Shown here piece after piece: positions 9,610-20,417 of a DNA stretch of 64,000 bases. Under the pieces are notes generated by a model that searched no databases, was not told the DNA's origin, and saw only the letters and a list, made by a program, of their open reading frames with translations. The stretch's first letter is position 1; every line of letters starts with the position of its first letter. The translations under genes were made by a program, and so were the position numbers. This stretch comes from Thysanoteuthis rhombus (Eukaryota; Mollusca; Cephalopoda; Oegopsida; Thysanoteuthidae), in contig OY735220.1 of NCBI GenBank assembly GCA_963457665.1, positions 34,765,694 to 34,829,693 on the forward strand, in the 5' to 3' direction.

Positions 9610-10850
9610 GTGTACTTTATAGAGTGAGACAGACTCGGGAGTGAAGTTTTTGGTGGTAAGGTTTATTAATCCTTATATGTCAATAGTCCATACATGTTTC
9701 GGGATTTCTCCCATCATCAGTGGTGCGTGTTGTGTGAGTGTGGATTAAAATGTACCATGTGGAACCAGAGTCCACTGCCAGGGACTATGCATTGTGGGTA
9801 AGTTTTGTTGTCAGGGCTACTAGATGCCTCCTGCTGAATGTAAGAATGACCAGCAGGTATTGGGATTTTGGTAAAGCAGCAGCAGTTTGTCTTGGGGAGG
9901 GCAGAGTGTGTCAAGGTAGGGGGTAGTGATGTGGAGGTGGATGTTTTGGTATGATTGGGATAGTGTAGGAGGAGGGGTGGTGGGGTCGAGGAGCTACATA
10001 GGTATCAACCTTAAAAGTTACTGAAAATGTTTTGGCTATGAGTTGAACAGGGGTTATAACAGGCTAAGGTGAAGTTTTTCCTATGGGTCTAGGTGACTTT
10101 GAAGCTTCCATTATTGAATGTGTCTAAGATGTGGGTGTGAGGATATTAATGGTAGGAGTTGTGTGTATTAGTGTTCTGTGTGGTGAGGGTTGTTCAGTTT
10201 AGTATTTTGATGGTGTGTAGTAGTGTTTTAGTAAGTTTTCTAAACTGCTTACTAGTGTTGGGATCAGGTTTTCTAACCCCCCTTCCATATTTAGTGGTAG
10301 GGGGCTTTCCTCATTTTTTGGTATAGTGTGTGTGTGGGTTGATGTAGGGGTTACCTGCTGGTCAGGGTGTTTGCCTGGGTCTTCAGGATGCTTTCCAAGG
10401 GTCAATGTGATGGGTTGAGGAAGGATGCTACTCTTAGGGCTTTCCTTTTGCAGAGTATGAGGGGTAGTAGGTCTGAGGATCTTATGGTGTCTAGTATTCT
10501 TGTTCCTATTATCTGTATGCTGGTTTTTGTAGTTGTGTTTGTTCATATAGCTGTGTCTGTTCACAATATTGGTGTCAGTAATATTGGTATTTGTGTAGGT
10601 GTTCCTGTTATGTTTGTTCATATGTGTGTGTCTGTTATAGGTGTTAGTATTGTTAGTGCCAGTGTAGGTGTTTTTGTTTTGTTTGTTCGTATGCGTGTGT
10701 CTATTTCTATCATTGTTCGTGTGGGTATGGATGATGTTTTTGTCAGTATTGGTGATTCTTGTTGGGTAGCCTGTGTCTGTGTGTCTAGTGTTAAATCTGT
10801 GTATATATATATATATATACCAACAATATTACCATAAAACCGATGCTTTT
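9608..10850 (-). repeat. Unclassified repeat-like region with a hammerhead-like tail and an in-frame minisatellite
   Basis: Read on the minus strand, the region ends near 9610 with CTGATGATGGGAGAAATCCC followed directly by GAAACATG and an AATAAACC-type tail, a layout seen in retroelement 3' ends. Upstream (10199-10923) the minus strand is open in two overlapping frames rich in T, N, P, H and K, with the segment GGLENLIPTLVSSLENLL. A GT-rich tandem repeat (10536 to about 10750, units of 75 and 69 bp) accounts for most of the biased composition. I cannot assign a family. A short TA array lies at 10802-10819. Confidence 0.35.
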
Positions 10851-11306
10851 TATTTACAGATAGCGTTCGATTGATGATATTACTGAATAATATTTGGAAG
10901 AATGAGTTTGTCGACACAGACACTAATTATAAACGTTGTCATGCTTATTTGGTAAAAGTATTTATCCGTGTTCTCTGTGGAATTCGACAGGTTTCTTCAC
11001 ACGCTCTTACTTTTAAAACTTGACGGTTCATTACTTCAGCCAACCGGATGAGAACCGGCAAAAAAGAAACTATTAGTTATATAAAAGAACAGACTCAGTC
11101 AAAAAACGACAAGGATGTATATACAATTTTAAACTACATTTGACAATTGTCAGCATTTGTTCCAGTAATAAAACTATTTCTTTCAAATTGAGTGTCCAAG
11201 TTAATCCCAGTCGGAATAAATCACCATTGTGTCAAAATGCAAGCGGGGATATCGTCTGCAATGCATCCTAGTTCATATTAAGATAAAAATAAAATAAAAT
11301 TTAAAA
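10851..11306. other. Intergenic, nothing recognised
   Basis: AT-rich sequence. No gene was seen. Confidence 0.5.

Positions 11307-11344
<38 letters not shown>
11307..11344. repeat. (TA)n(GT)n microsatellite
   Basis: TA to 11328, then GT to 11344. Confidence 0.95.
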
Positions 11345-11456
11345 ATTTCCAACTTAGGAATAGAGCACTCTGGTGGATGGGGAATATCTGTGTGAGTAGA
11401 TATATCGCTTAAATTCAACCTTACTGACCGTCCAGTTCTGCGTGGGGCAGTTGAAG
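11345..11456 (+). repeat. TA-bounded interspersed repeat, copy B (3' end missing)
   Basis: The first half of the family matches copy A, including GGAATAGAGCACTCTGG and ATATATCGCTTAAATTCA. Similarity stops after GCGTGGGGCAG. Confidence 0.7.
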
Positions 11457-12267
11457 ACTGACAAATAACGGATAAAGTGAGCTGGACATGTCAAAAAACA
11501 TGTGATAACCCTCGATTTTTTACGCTACTTTTTCGAAAAAAAAATTGATAAAAACGAAAGTACTATTCAGTTTCAGTTTTACAGCGAGCCATTATAGAGG
11601 TAGCGCATATCCCGTTTCTCTTTCTTCTATACCCCATCCTCTTTTACTTCCTAACAACACAACCTCCGATAACTCAGCCTGACATACTATCTTCGCCATT
11701 TTTTACTCTTGAAACGCTCCTAGAATTTTCCCGTATGAATTAATGGTGAGAGCTTTTTTGCTCTACGCCTTTTCGGCTTACGAAAAGCTTTTATAGGAAC
11801 GTTTTACTATTTTTGGAATTGGGGGAAACCTGTATATCCAAGATCTTTCTCTTCCCGGGGATCAATAAGTAAATAACAAGTTTGGTGGCCCTAAGGCCAA
11901 GCTCCCTTACTCCACTGAACTCTAAAATATTACCTAAATAGAATTCACTTCTCCATGAAATGTTATTTCAAAACTACGTACCCCATTTCAACTCCTTTAT
12001 TGATAGTTCCTGTAAATGGGATTCGCAAACTTTGCCAAAAGAAATTGACCTGAGGTGAGAGGGTAAAATAATCATCAGTTTTTGCGTACGTCGTGAATAA
12101 CGTCACTGTTTTTGTGTGTGATCATTGCCATTGTCATTGTTGTGATAAACAAACAAAAAATAAAGTCAAAACTCAACTATACTTTCATTTTCAGTGCGAA
12201 CGGAGTTCATAAGTCGTTTGAATAATTGTTGCCGAAGTTTTAGAAATATTGTTCTAGTCACGATTAA
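11457..12267. other. Intergenic, nothing recognised
   Basis: No coding or transposon signal that I can defend. Confidence 0.5.
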
Positions 12268-12576
12268 ATGTATCCTATCGGTTCCCATCAAATTATATGT
12301 TGTTTGTTTCTGACCTTTGCATCAAATTTGCAAGTTAAGTGCACAGACAAAATATTCCGAACAAGTTTTACTTCCGAGAATTGTCACAAGAGAAAATATT
12401 TTAAAAGCCTGTTTCCAAGATTGCCTTCCGGTCATAGTTCCTATCGGCGATCTTGGAACATCCGTCTGGTGTCATTAACGGTGAAGTTCCGACTGAAATA
12501 TCCATGGACGTTCATATTGATTTCTCGTGATGCTGCCTTTCGGAACTGTTCGAAAAAGACCGCTATGCTTAGTTGA
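12268..12576 (+). CDS. Hypothetical frame with signal-peptide-like start
   Basis: This 102-codon frame begins MYPIGSHQIICCLFLTFASN, which looks like a signal peptide, followed by LQVKC. The rest is basic (many K and R) and matches nothing I know. A donor-like site (CAA, then GTTAAGT) lies right after the hydrophobic stretch at about 12334, so only the first part might be exonic. With no flanking exons the call is weak and the frame may be chance. Confidence 0.15.
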   Translation: MYPIGSHQIICCLFLTFASNLQVKCTDKIFRTSFTSENCHKRKYFKSLFPRLPSGHSSYRRSWNIRLVSLTVKFRLKYPWTFILISRDAAFRNCSKKTAMLS

Positions 12577-12779
12577 GACGTTTAATAAATCAATATTGCC
12601 CTCTTCACTGAATGAAGCGGTAGCAAGTTATTCAGTGATGCCTGATGTCGGCGTTCGAGTTCAGCTGACGGTCAGGTTTCGACCATCGATTTCCTGAGTA
12701 AATATGATTTCGAATGATTGGCGCCACACGATCTTCCTACTCCCTCTTGTATTTATAAAATATTTGATACGTAAAATGA

Positions 12780-13200
12780 TTGATTGGTTGATTTATACAT
12801 ATAGAATTTCAGAGACCGTCAACCAAAACTGTCAATATAGATTTCTAATTTTTTGAGTGATTCTTGCTGTCTGTCTGGCTGTATACATTGTGCGTGCAGG
12901 CTGCATTGATGGAGCTAGAGGTATGAAAATTTGAGCATCAACTCTTCATTTTTTTGTCTGTTTTTTTTTTCTGGAAAACCTCCACGAATAAGTCTGGGGT
13001 GTTCAATTTACAATGCAAGTTTTTGCTTAATTGATCCCTCACTTAATGCCTGACAGTGCTCACGCTTGTTTCTTGGAAATTCTGACTTTTTAGTGATCCA
13101 AAAAGAGGCTAGAAAAGTAACTTATTGATCAGCCCCTTTTTTTCCAATTTTTCAATTGATCATTACAATACATCATGTTACCAGAAGACTTTGATGTCAT
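12780..13200 (+). repeat. Interspersed repeat family with GTTCAATTTACAATG, copy 1
   Basis: Landmarks are a GGAGCTA block near 12910, GTTCAATTTACAATGCAAGT near 13002-13021 and a CCAATTTTTCAATTGATCA block near 13143-13161. They occur in the same order at 44560-44960, and in the opposite orientation at 50870-51060 and 52900-53115. The type of element is unknown. Confidence 0.5.
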
Positions 13201-13609
13201 GACGGTTTCTATCATCGATTGGATAATATCAAACTTTTCGGTAGTGATAAATTTGGTAACGGACAAATTGCGGAAATTGTCACTTTATTAAATTAGTTAT
13301 CCGGGGACTCATTGATGATTAGCCAGAAAATTAATTGGGAGGCGATGAAGCAGTTAGTTCGGAAACAGAACAAACAAAATACACAGTACACAAAATCCTG
13401 CCGACAGGCAATCATTTCACTATGTTAACGTATATCAATCATGTATACAAGGTCTGTCTGGGGATATTTTTAATACCACGAGAAGATCCTTGTTGTTGTA
13501 ATTAGGCAAGCCATCAGAGGGAACCTCACTGCGTAAGTATGAATAGAACCTCTTCCGTGGGATGACTCAGTCAGCGTTTATACAAAACTGGACCACTCTA
13601 CGACCATCG
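13201..13609. other. Intergenic, nothing recognised
   Basis: AT-rich sequence. No feature was seen. Confidence 0.5.
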
Positions 13610-13905
13610 TAATCATAATGACCGAGCCAGCCCATACATTTTTCACGCCTTGTTCACAGACTTTTTGTGAAAAACTGCATCACCCAATAAGTCTTCCATT
13701 CTGTACAAATTCTGCTTCCTGTAACTTGCTTTTTACCAGTGAAAGGGAGGAGAATTCGGACCGTGGATGAGATTAAGAAGAACGTGACAAGGTTGCTAAT
13801 AACGATCCCGAAAGATGACTTTGCAGTGGAATGGGCGCTGGTATGAGCGTGTTAAGTACAAGGGGGTACTTTGAAAAGGAATAAAGCACCGTTGTCAGGG
13901 GTAAG
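13610..13905 (+). mobile_element. Mariner-like transposase remnant (C-terminal part)
   Basis: The plus strand reads HNDRASPY, a worn form of the mariner HDNARPH block, and further on GRRIRTVDEIKKNVTRLL, which matches the C-terminal TVDEIKE segment of mariner transposases. It then reads QGGYFEKE, which matches the family's closing GGEYFEGD block. Frame changes and stops separate these blocks, so the copy is dead. No terminal inverted repeats were located. A second relic in reverse orientation lies at 21590-21800. Confidence 0.55.
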
Positions 13906-13949
13906 CTATTCTCTAACACTGCCACAGTTTATTCGGTTTCCTTGATCAT

Positions 13950-14440
13950 CTTATGCTCCCGCTACATTTCTATCCCCTTGTCCTCCAAATCTCTCCATCC
14001 AGATGTCCCTCTTGCTCACTGAATCATTCCCCCCACCTACGCTCTTCTTATCTTTCGTTTCGAGCCTCTCTCTCTCTCTCTCATCCCCAGTGTCTTTCTT
14101 GTGTTCCGAATCACCCCCTACCCTCAGGGTCTATCTTGCTTTCCGCGGTCACTCTCTCTACCTCTTGAAGTTCGTCTTTCGTTCCGAATATCTCTTTCCC
14201 ACCGTCTCTCTTACTCTTTGGATACCCACCCCAGTGCTTCATTTGTCTTTCTCCCCCCCTCTCTCTCTCTCTCAATCAGTTATTGTTTCACCCTCTCCAC
14301 ATCTACTCCCATAGGCTCTCCTTCTGCACTCTTGTTTCGCCAACCTACGACCCTCCCCCCCTTGTTTAGCCAACCTACGGCTTCCCTTTCTTTTTTTTTT
14401 CCAACCTACGACTGTGTCCGTTTATAACGCAAACGTCTGC
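13950..14440. repeat. Pyrimidine-rich low-complexity tract
   Basis: About 490 bp strongly biased to C and T, with (TC)n runs near 14070-14092 and 14253-14273. Open frames here come from composition and are not genes. Confidence 0.8.
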
Positions 14441-14475
14441 CTAATTTCCCTAATTATTTCCTGTTGACCAATTTA

Positions 14476-14640
14476 GGACCAGAAGCCAAATATATACAAA
14501 CACGAATATCCGAATTTATTCGCAGCCATTCCGGATTCTTTTGTTGTTCTGCGATAGAGTTGGAGCCGACAGGTTCCATAAATACGACAGATGTGCGCGT
14601 GTATTTGGGGCAGTTTATGCAAATGACAGCAAGTCAGAAA
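14476..14640 (+). ncRNA. Candidate exon (non-coding or UTR)
   Basis: A pyrimidine-rich stretch ending TTGACCAATTTAG at 14475 resembles an acceptor, and AGAAAG followed by GTAAGA at 14641 is a strong donor. The 165-base stretch between them is open in two frames, but neither translation is recognisable. A 5' UTR exon or a lncRNA exon is possible. The evidence is the splice-site pair only. Confidence 0.2.
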
Positions 14641-14680
14641 GGTAAGAAAGAGTCTCGTTATATGAGCACGCTGCAGTAAA

Positions 14681-15046
14681 ATCATGAAACCATTGATATC
14701 GTGAAATCTCTGGGGAATTTGTGAAATCTCAGAATATTCCTGCAATCTCATGAAATTCTAGTTTCACACTCAGTGTAGTAATGGTCACAAACTGTTAAAA
14801 GTTTAATCCTCACTTGGAGCTCCATCATTGTGGCCTTGTGTCAGACTAAGCTCTCTCTATATATGAAGACAGCAAATACGGAAGTTGAATATACACCTAG
14901 CCACTGGGGAGTAATTATGGTCAACATCACACGCCCATTTACCACTACTACACTATTTGTAGAAATAGGGATTTCATGTTATTACTGAAATGTTCAAGGA
15001 TTTCACAAAATCCATAGGGATTTCACGAAACCGCTAGTTTCACATC
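14681..15046. mobile_element. Foldback, MITE-like element with ~110-bp inverted arms
   Basis: The left arm (about 14681-14790) and the right arm (about 14937-15046) are inverted copies. Shared blocks read TCGTGAAATC, then TTTGTGAAATC, CATGAAAT and AGTGTAGTARTGGT. The outer ends are ATCATGAAAC on the left and the complement of GATGTGAAAC on the right. The centre, with CCTCACTTGGAGCTCC, resembles a segment at about 18029-18055. There is no coding capacity and I found no convincing target duplication. Confidence 0.65.
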
Positions 15047-15139
15047 CGCTCTATAACAAGCAGTGGTTGGCTCAGCTAACGAAAATGCTAAACTGATGAG
15101 CCAGTAAAAAATTTATATGAATTTAGCTTCGATTTGGGT

Positions 15140-15173
15140 TTTTTTTTTTGGTTTTTTTTTGTTTTTGTTTTTT

Positions 15174-15231
<58 letters not shown>

Positions 15232-15245
15232 TGTGTTGTATTTTT
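15140..15245. repeat. Poly-T tract and (GT)n microsatellite
   Basis: T runs broken by G at 15140-15178 are followed by a GT array to about 15237. Confidence 0.95.
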
Positions 15246-16224
15246 TTTTAAATTTCGTTACAGAGCTGAAATTTCAATATGTTGGAGTTTAGACTAAGAG
15301 CTTTATGTTGAACGTAAAATAATGTTTGATTTCATTTGTTCATTTATTCATTTATGTACACTTTGATCATCATCTGATGTTGACAAACCCTTTTTTGCTA
15401 AGCTTTATGTCCAAGCTACTGCATATCAGTCTGTTTTGTTTTGTTTTTTGTTGAGCAAAAGTTAGCGGCTATCCTTGCTCACGCTTTTTTTTTTCGCGGT
15501 TTATAAGTTTTGCATTTCTGTTAATTATGACTACCACTGGTAATACGTATATCATACCGAATATGGTGATGTGAAAGTGTGTCTTTGTCCGTATGAAAAC
15601 GGAATATGACAATGCAGAGGACCGGGAAATTGGAGTGAGAGTGAAAAAACGGAGAGTGAAAAAGGGAGAACGTTTGAAACAGAATCAGAGAAATTACCTA
15701 CGTTTGCATTGATGGATGGCTTGTCTATATGCTTTTTTTTTTTTTGGTGGGGAGATTCGTTTACTACAAACACATACAATCAAGTAACCGTAACCCCACA
15801 AATAGCTCGTGCAACCAGCCAGGTGGACTACAGATTTTTCTCTTTTTATTCCTGTATACGTATGTGTGTATGTGTGCGTATGTTCAAATTTTCGGGGCTG
15901 CAACGTTTGTGTGAGTACACCAATAGGCACGATCTGAAACGGTTATTTCTTTTGGGGGGGGGTCTCTATGGTCATTTGGGATCAACAATGTCCGAATCTT
16001 ACGTTGGTATTTTTTTTAAGATAATTTTAGATAGAAAATACAATTTTTTCAGGTTATGAATTATCTGGTACTCGGGTGAGCTATGGTGATTTATATTGCA
16101 AGGTACGAATTATCTTGGCATATTTACGTCGATAAATACAAATATATATAAGTTCCGTCTCTCTCTCTCCTTTCACTTTCGATCTTCATTTATTCTTCAA
16201 CCTCTTTCTCTAAAGAAATGATGA
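15246..16224. other. Intergenic, nothing recognised
   Basis: Several T runs and one G run (15954-15962). Reading frames here are short and have no recognised domain. Confidence 0.5.
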
Positions 16225-16500
16225 TCCGGGCACTAAGTTGGTGAGCAAACGGTGTCGATCAGAAAATAAAGAACGTAAAGTTTTAGGTGAGATTCGAACC
16301 CACATACGCACTAGGGGAGAGCTTTTTAGACTTATCTGCTCTTACCAATTGAGCTACCGAGACCTGTACGTAGACTGACACCCAAATAATACCCTTAAAT
16401 CATTTCTCATTCCGATCGATGGCCCAATTTGTTTATATTCTGTTAGTTTTAGAATTATTCGTATTTTTACGTATTTCTAAGCATTATTTTTCCTGTCCCC
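16225..16500 (-). repeat. tRNA-derived SINE-like unit, first of a tandem pair
   Basis: On the minus strand the head reads GGTAGCTCAATTGGTAAGAG, a near-perfect tRNA D-arm/A box, and later GTGGGTTCGAATCTCAC, a near-perfect T-arm/B box. The acceptor ends do not pair and the anticodon arm is poor, so this is not a working tRNA. The tRNA-like part lies near 16285-16365. A relative in the same orientation follows at 16545-16850. Confidence 0.7.
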
Positions 16501-16544
16501 ATGTTGACAGTATGATATACAAATAGATAATAATATCCAACGTA

Positions 16545-16850
16545 ATGATGAAGGGATGACAATCGATGACTTTTGGTAGTGAGCGAACGGCGTTGATCGG
16601 AATATAAAGAATAAACTCTAGGGGAGATTTGAACCCCACCTCTTTATGGAATCGATGTTTGTTCCAGCCTGCTCTTACCTGTTTAGCTACCAAGACTGGT
16701 ACGGTAGACAGAAGCCCGAAAAACACACCTTCACTCATTTCTCATTCCGTTTGGTGGCTTAGTTCGTTTATATTCTTTTTGTTTTATAATTATTCACATT
16801 TACAAGTATTTCTTCACATTATTTGTATTGTTACCATGCCCATTGGATGA
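16545..16850 (-). repeat. tRNA-derived SINE-like unit, second of a tandem pair
   Basis: This unit matches the preceding one over GTGAGCGAACGGCGTTGATC, the A box region (GGTAGCTAAACAGGTAAGAG on the minus strand), the B box region and the long AT-rich body with CATTTCTCATTCCG. The two differ by scattered substitutions, so they are not a recent duplication. Confidence 0.7.
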
Positions 16851-17032
16851 TGTACAACGTCGTCTCGACTTTCCGATTAAAGGTCACGTTCATTGCTCAT
16901 CGTATTGATATTGTCAGTTAGAGCTTTTATTCAATACCACTAGATAAACGGAGAAGGGGTGTCTGTACTTATTCAAAAAATTGTGTTTATTTTGATATTT
17001 TCTCTTCGTTTTCCCCCTTCCCATCATCATTC

Positions 17033-17071
17033 ATCTCTCTCTCCCTCTTTCTCTTTCTCATTCTCTCTCTG

Positions 17072-17117
<46 letters not shown>
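17033..17117. repeat. (TC)n(TA)n microsatellite
   Basis: A CT-rich run to about 17090, then TA to 17117. Confidence 0.93.
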
Positions 17118-17118
<1 letters not shown>

Positions 17119-17122
<4 letters not shown>

Positions 17123-17338
17123 GGTAGATGGAGAATTGTGCGTAAGTAAATATATCGCTTAAATTCGGTCTTACTGACCGCCCAGTTCTGTGTAGGGCAG
17201 GGGTAAAATGCCAGCCTCTAGGTCTGCTGCGAAGGTTTCGAACCTACCTCGAGGTAATGAATGGGATAATGGATAGTCTACATCCACGCTGAAGAGTTAT
17301 GATACAACGAAACAGTTCTCTGTGGATGACACAATTAT
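17119..17338 (+). repeat. TA-bounded interspersed repeat, copy C
   Basis: It matches copy A over its whole length except the first 25 bp. It includes a B-box-like GGTTTCGAACCTACC near 17237-17251 and ends in GACACAAT before an ATT/TA run. Confidence 0.7.
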
Positions 17339-17879
17339 TATTATATATATAAACATATCATTCAATTTGTATATGATGTTTTGGGGAAAGAGTTTTCGAT
17401 CTGATAAGCAAACGAGGTATCCTGATGATTGAAAAAATTTGTGAGTGATGGGTGATTTTTTTTTTTTTTGCATAAGAAATAATGTACGTCTAGGTCGAGG
17501 GCAGTCGACATGTGGCTAACCTCTTTCACATAACTCCTCATCGGCCATTGTGCCACTTTTCATAAAAGAATTTCAAGAAATAGATGAAAGTTTATTAAAG
17601 TCTCACATCCGTAAATAAACGTTATATTTCTGGGCTCATGATTATCGATCGGAAAGTTGTGAAAACCAGAACATATGATGAAGATGTTTTCATCTGGCAT
17701 TCTCACAGTGACGAGAGAAAGTCTAGTAATATCGTTTGGTACTGATGGGGTGCTGTGGGTTAGTGGTAATGAAGCCCCAAATTCATCATCTGATGAGGGC
17801 TTTGTTGGCTGCACAAGCTTTATAGATATCTTGGGTTCTTACTGTCGAGCGATTGTTAGCAAGATAATCTTGCAAACTG
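17339..17879. other. Intergenic, nothing recognised
   Basis: Overlapping short frames on both strands with no domain, so they are not called. Confidence 0.45.
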
Positions 17880-18090
17880 TTGCTGGTTTAGTGAGTTCGA
17901 TCCTCATTCGGTTCTCACATCCGTGGGCTTCTTTTATGCTCAGCATAATTCTCTCCTAGGCATTTGCTATAAAGCAACGGTTTGTAAGCTAGTCTACTGA
18001 CTATTACCTAATGTAAAGATTTCACTCCTCACTTGGTGCTTCCCTATGGTAACTTTATGTCTGATTGAGGTGAGCTTAGTAAATACTTTT
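17880..18090 (+). repeat. SINE-like relic
   Basis: GTGAGTTCGATCCTCATTCGG at 17893-17913 resembles a B box. The later block CTCCTCACTTGGTGCTTCCC and the following TATGTCTGATTGAGG resemble the centre of the foldback element at 14.7-15.0 kb. Confidence 0.4.
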
Positions 18091-18945
18091 TTTTCCATGT
18101 GGAAGTCATACATCAAAGTGATCAACATAACCAAGCTGGTTAAAATCATTTTTAATGCATTATTTGATTATTTCACTGTCTACCATATTCATCGACTGCC
18201 GACCAAGAACTCACGCGTGTAGGGCTCTGGTTCATATGGTGACACCGTTTTTAGGTCAAAAATACCATATTCTTTCCACGAAGAATAAAAGAATTTGCTT
18301 CATAGTGTGTATTTGTCATCTAATTATCTTGGTTGAGAAATCTCCTAGGGTGTGTGTGTACCGAGATAACTCGATTACTGGCCATTTACGAAGTTGCTAT
18401 TTGTCACATGTGGTAACATGTGCACTGGGCATTGCAGTGTTTGAAGTCGTTTGGGTCAGCGGTTCTTGATATGAGGAGATGCTCAATTTTTAATAAAAAT
18501 CTCTACTGAAATGAAGACATATTTTGTGACCGTAAAATGTGACTTTTTTAATGCTGCGATGTGCTCCTCTATTCATTCCAGAATAGAATAGAGAGAAAGT
18601 ATGAATGTGAGGGAGAGAAAGAGATAGAGAGGGGGGGGCAGTATCAGTTTTTTTTCTTCTTCAGAACGAAATCAAATTAAATTATAATCAGAGGGTGTGA
18701 TTCTAAAACATTCTGTTTTGATTGTTCTTACGATTAACTACGATACCTCAGTTTTGATCGTTGCTATTAACGAAATCATGAATAATTGAAAGAACAGTGT
18801 CTCACAAAACCAGGTTTAAAGCTCCTGAAGATTCTCATAAAACCAGGTGTACTAGTAATGATTATATTCTTGACAATTCAACTTCAGTTACACTTTAAAG
18901 GATTTTCATTCTATTCTATTCAACGTGACTTTTTAAACAACCTAA

Positions 18946-18949
<4 letters not shown>
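18091..18949. other. Intergenic, nothing recognised
   Basis: AT-rich with a short GAGA/G run near 18610-18638. No gene was seen. Confidence 0.5.

Positions 18950-19009
<60 letters not shown>
18950..19009. repeat. (TA)n microsatellite
   Basis: Uninterrupted TA array of 60 bp. Confidence 0.97.
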
Positions 19010-19011
<2 letters not shown>

Positions 19012-20417
19012 CACGTCTCGTGTTCCTATTCGAATCTTATCATATTACAACCGGTGTCAAGTAGATCCATTCGTTTTGTCTACAGTGCTGGATCGTTGCA
19101 TTCACGAATTTCCTGCAAAATCATTAATTAGACGTGTTTGTGTTCTCTTATACAAAACATTATCACCGCATTTGTACATTGATAGATGTTCAATTGATAT
19201 ATTCTTGTAATCAGTCAGGATATTTGATTTGGGCTCAAGAGCAGAGGGCGTGTGGTGATTGCGTTGAAATCCAAAGTGAACGACGTTGACAACAGTTGAT
19301 TTCTTCGTCTCATTGCCTAAGATAAATTTCCTGCAAGAAATGAAAGAAAGGAAGGAAAGAAAAAAAAAGGGAAGAAATAATGAAGGAAAAAAAAAGCTTG
19401 ACTGATTCAGGGTCAACCCCCAAGCCCCGACTGAAGAGGGCCGACTTTGCTCAAAAGTCATTAAAATATTCAAACTTATGCAAAAAATATTCAAAAACAA
19501 AAAAACAAAACAAACAATTTTCGTTCAACAGAAAAGAAATGAAGGGAGGGGGATAGAAGGAAGAAAGGAAGGAAAGAAGGTTGGAATGAGGGAAGGGTGA
19601 GAGAAAGAAGGAAAAAAAAGGAAGGAAAATAATGAATACCTCTATGATTGGGAAAAGACTTAGATGACCTTTAACGATGTCTTAAAAATCGTCCACAGGA
19701 TTTCGGTTGCATAGAAATATTTTATTTGTCAAAGCTGAAAAGAAAGGAAAAAGAAAATGACGGTAGGCCAGAAAAGCAATGAATCCAATTGATTTTTTTT
19801 TCCTAAGGTTTTTTTTTCACCTTTTTGTCTCTTTCATGCAAAGCTAGCAAATCCATATAGCTATCGGCTGCATCATTGTTGTTCTATGGCTAACCGAATG
19901 AAATTTCTCTTTTATTGTGATTGATGATTACTCAGCTCTATGTGCGAGTCAGGTCTTTTATTTTACAAAAGATAGCTATTACTCTTCACCATTTTCTGCG
20001 GTTAATGGATTAAGTGGCCCTCTCAGCTGGGTGAAGCAGCGTAGTGGTGTTAATTGATCTAACAGTTTAATGTTATCGGCCAGCCGTGGTTTGCGTGCCA
20101 AATAAAATCCGTTAAAATCGGGCGAATGAAAAGTTTGCAATCGGATGTAGATATTGGAGAAGAAAATATTTGGAAGATAAATTTAGTCTTGTTGCAAGCG
20201 TAACAAGTATTGCCAATTGGCTACTTATCTGTTGTTGTAAGCAATTTGCCAGCTGACATGACATGAAACCAATTAAAGTAAAGTAAAGTTAAGTAATTTC
20301 TTTACGCTGGGTACGGCATCAGCCGTCCCTGTCCGGGCTTCGCAAATCACAAGTTCTTCTGCCTCGGCTAGTTCTCTAAGGTTCTCAAGTATGTGAAATA
20401 GATATAAAGATGACAAG
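19010..20417. other. Intergenic, partly purine-rich
   Basis: Purine-rich GAAA/GGAA runs lie at 19335-19395 and 19530-19630. No gene was seen. Confidence 0.5.

Noticed and set aside
14003-14427. Frames of about 105 codons at 14.0-14.4 kb
   Set aside because: CT-rich low complexity; overlapping frames are open in all three phases.
16285-16370. Functional tRNA gene on the minus strand
   Set aside because: The D and T arms are good, but the acceptor stem does not pair and a related copy follows in tandem, so a SINE is more likely.
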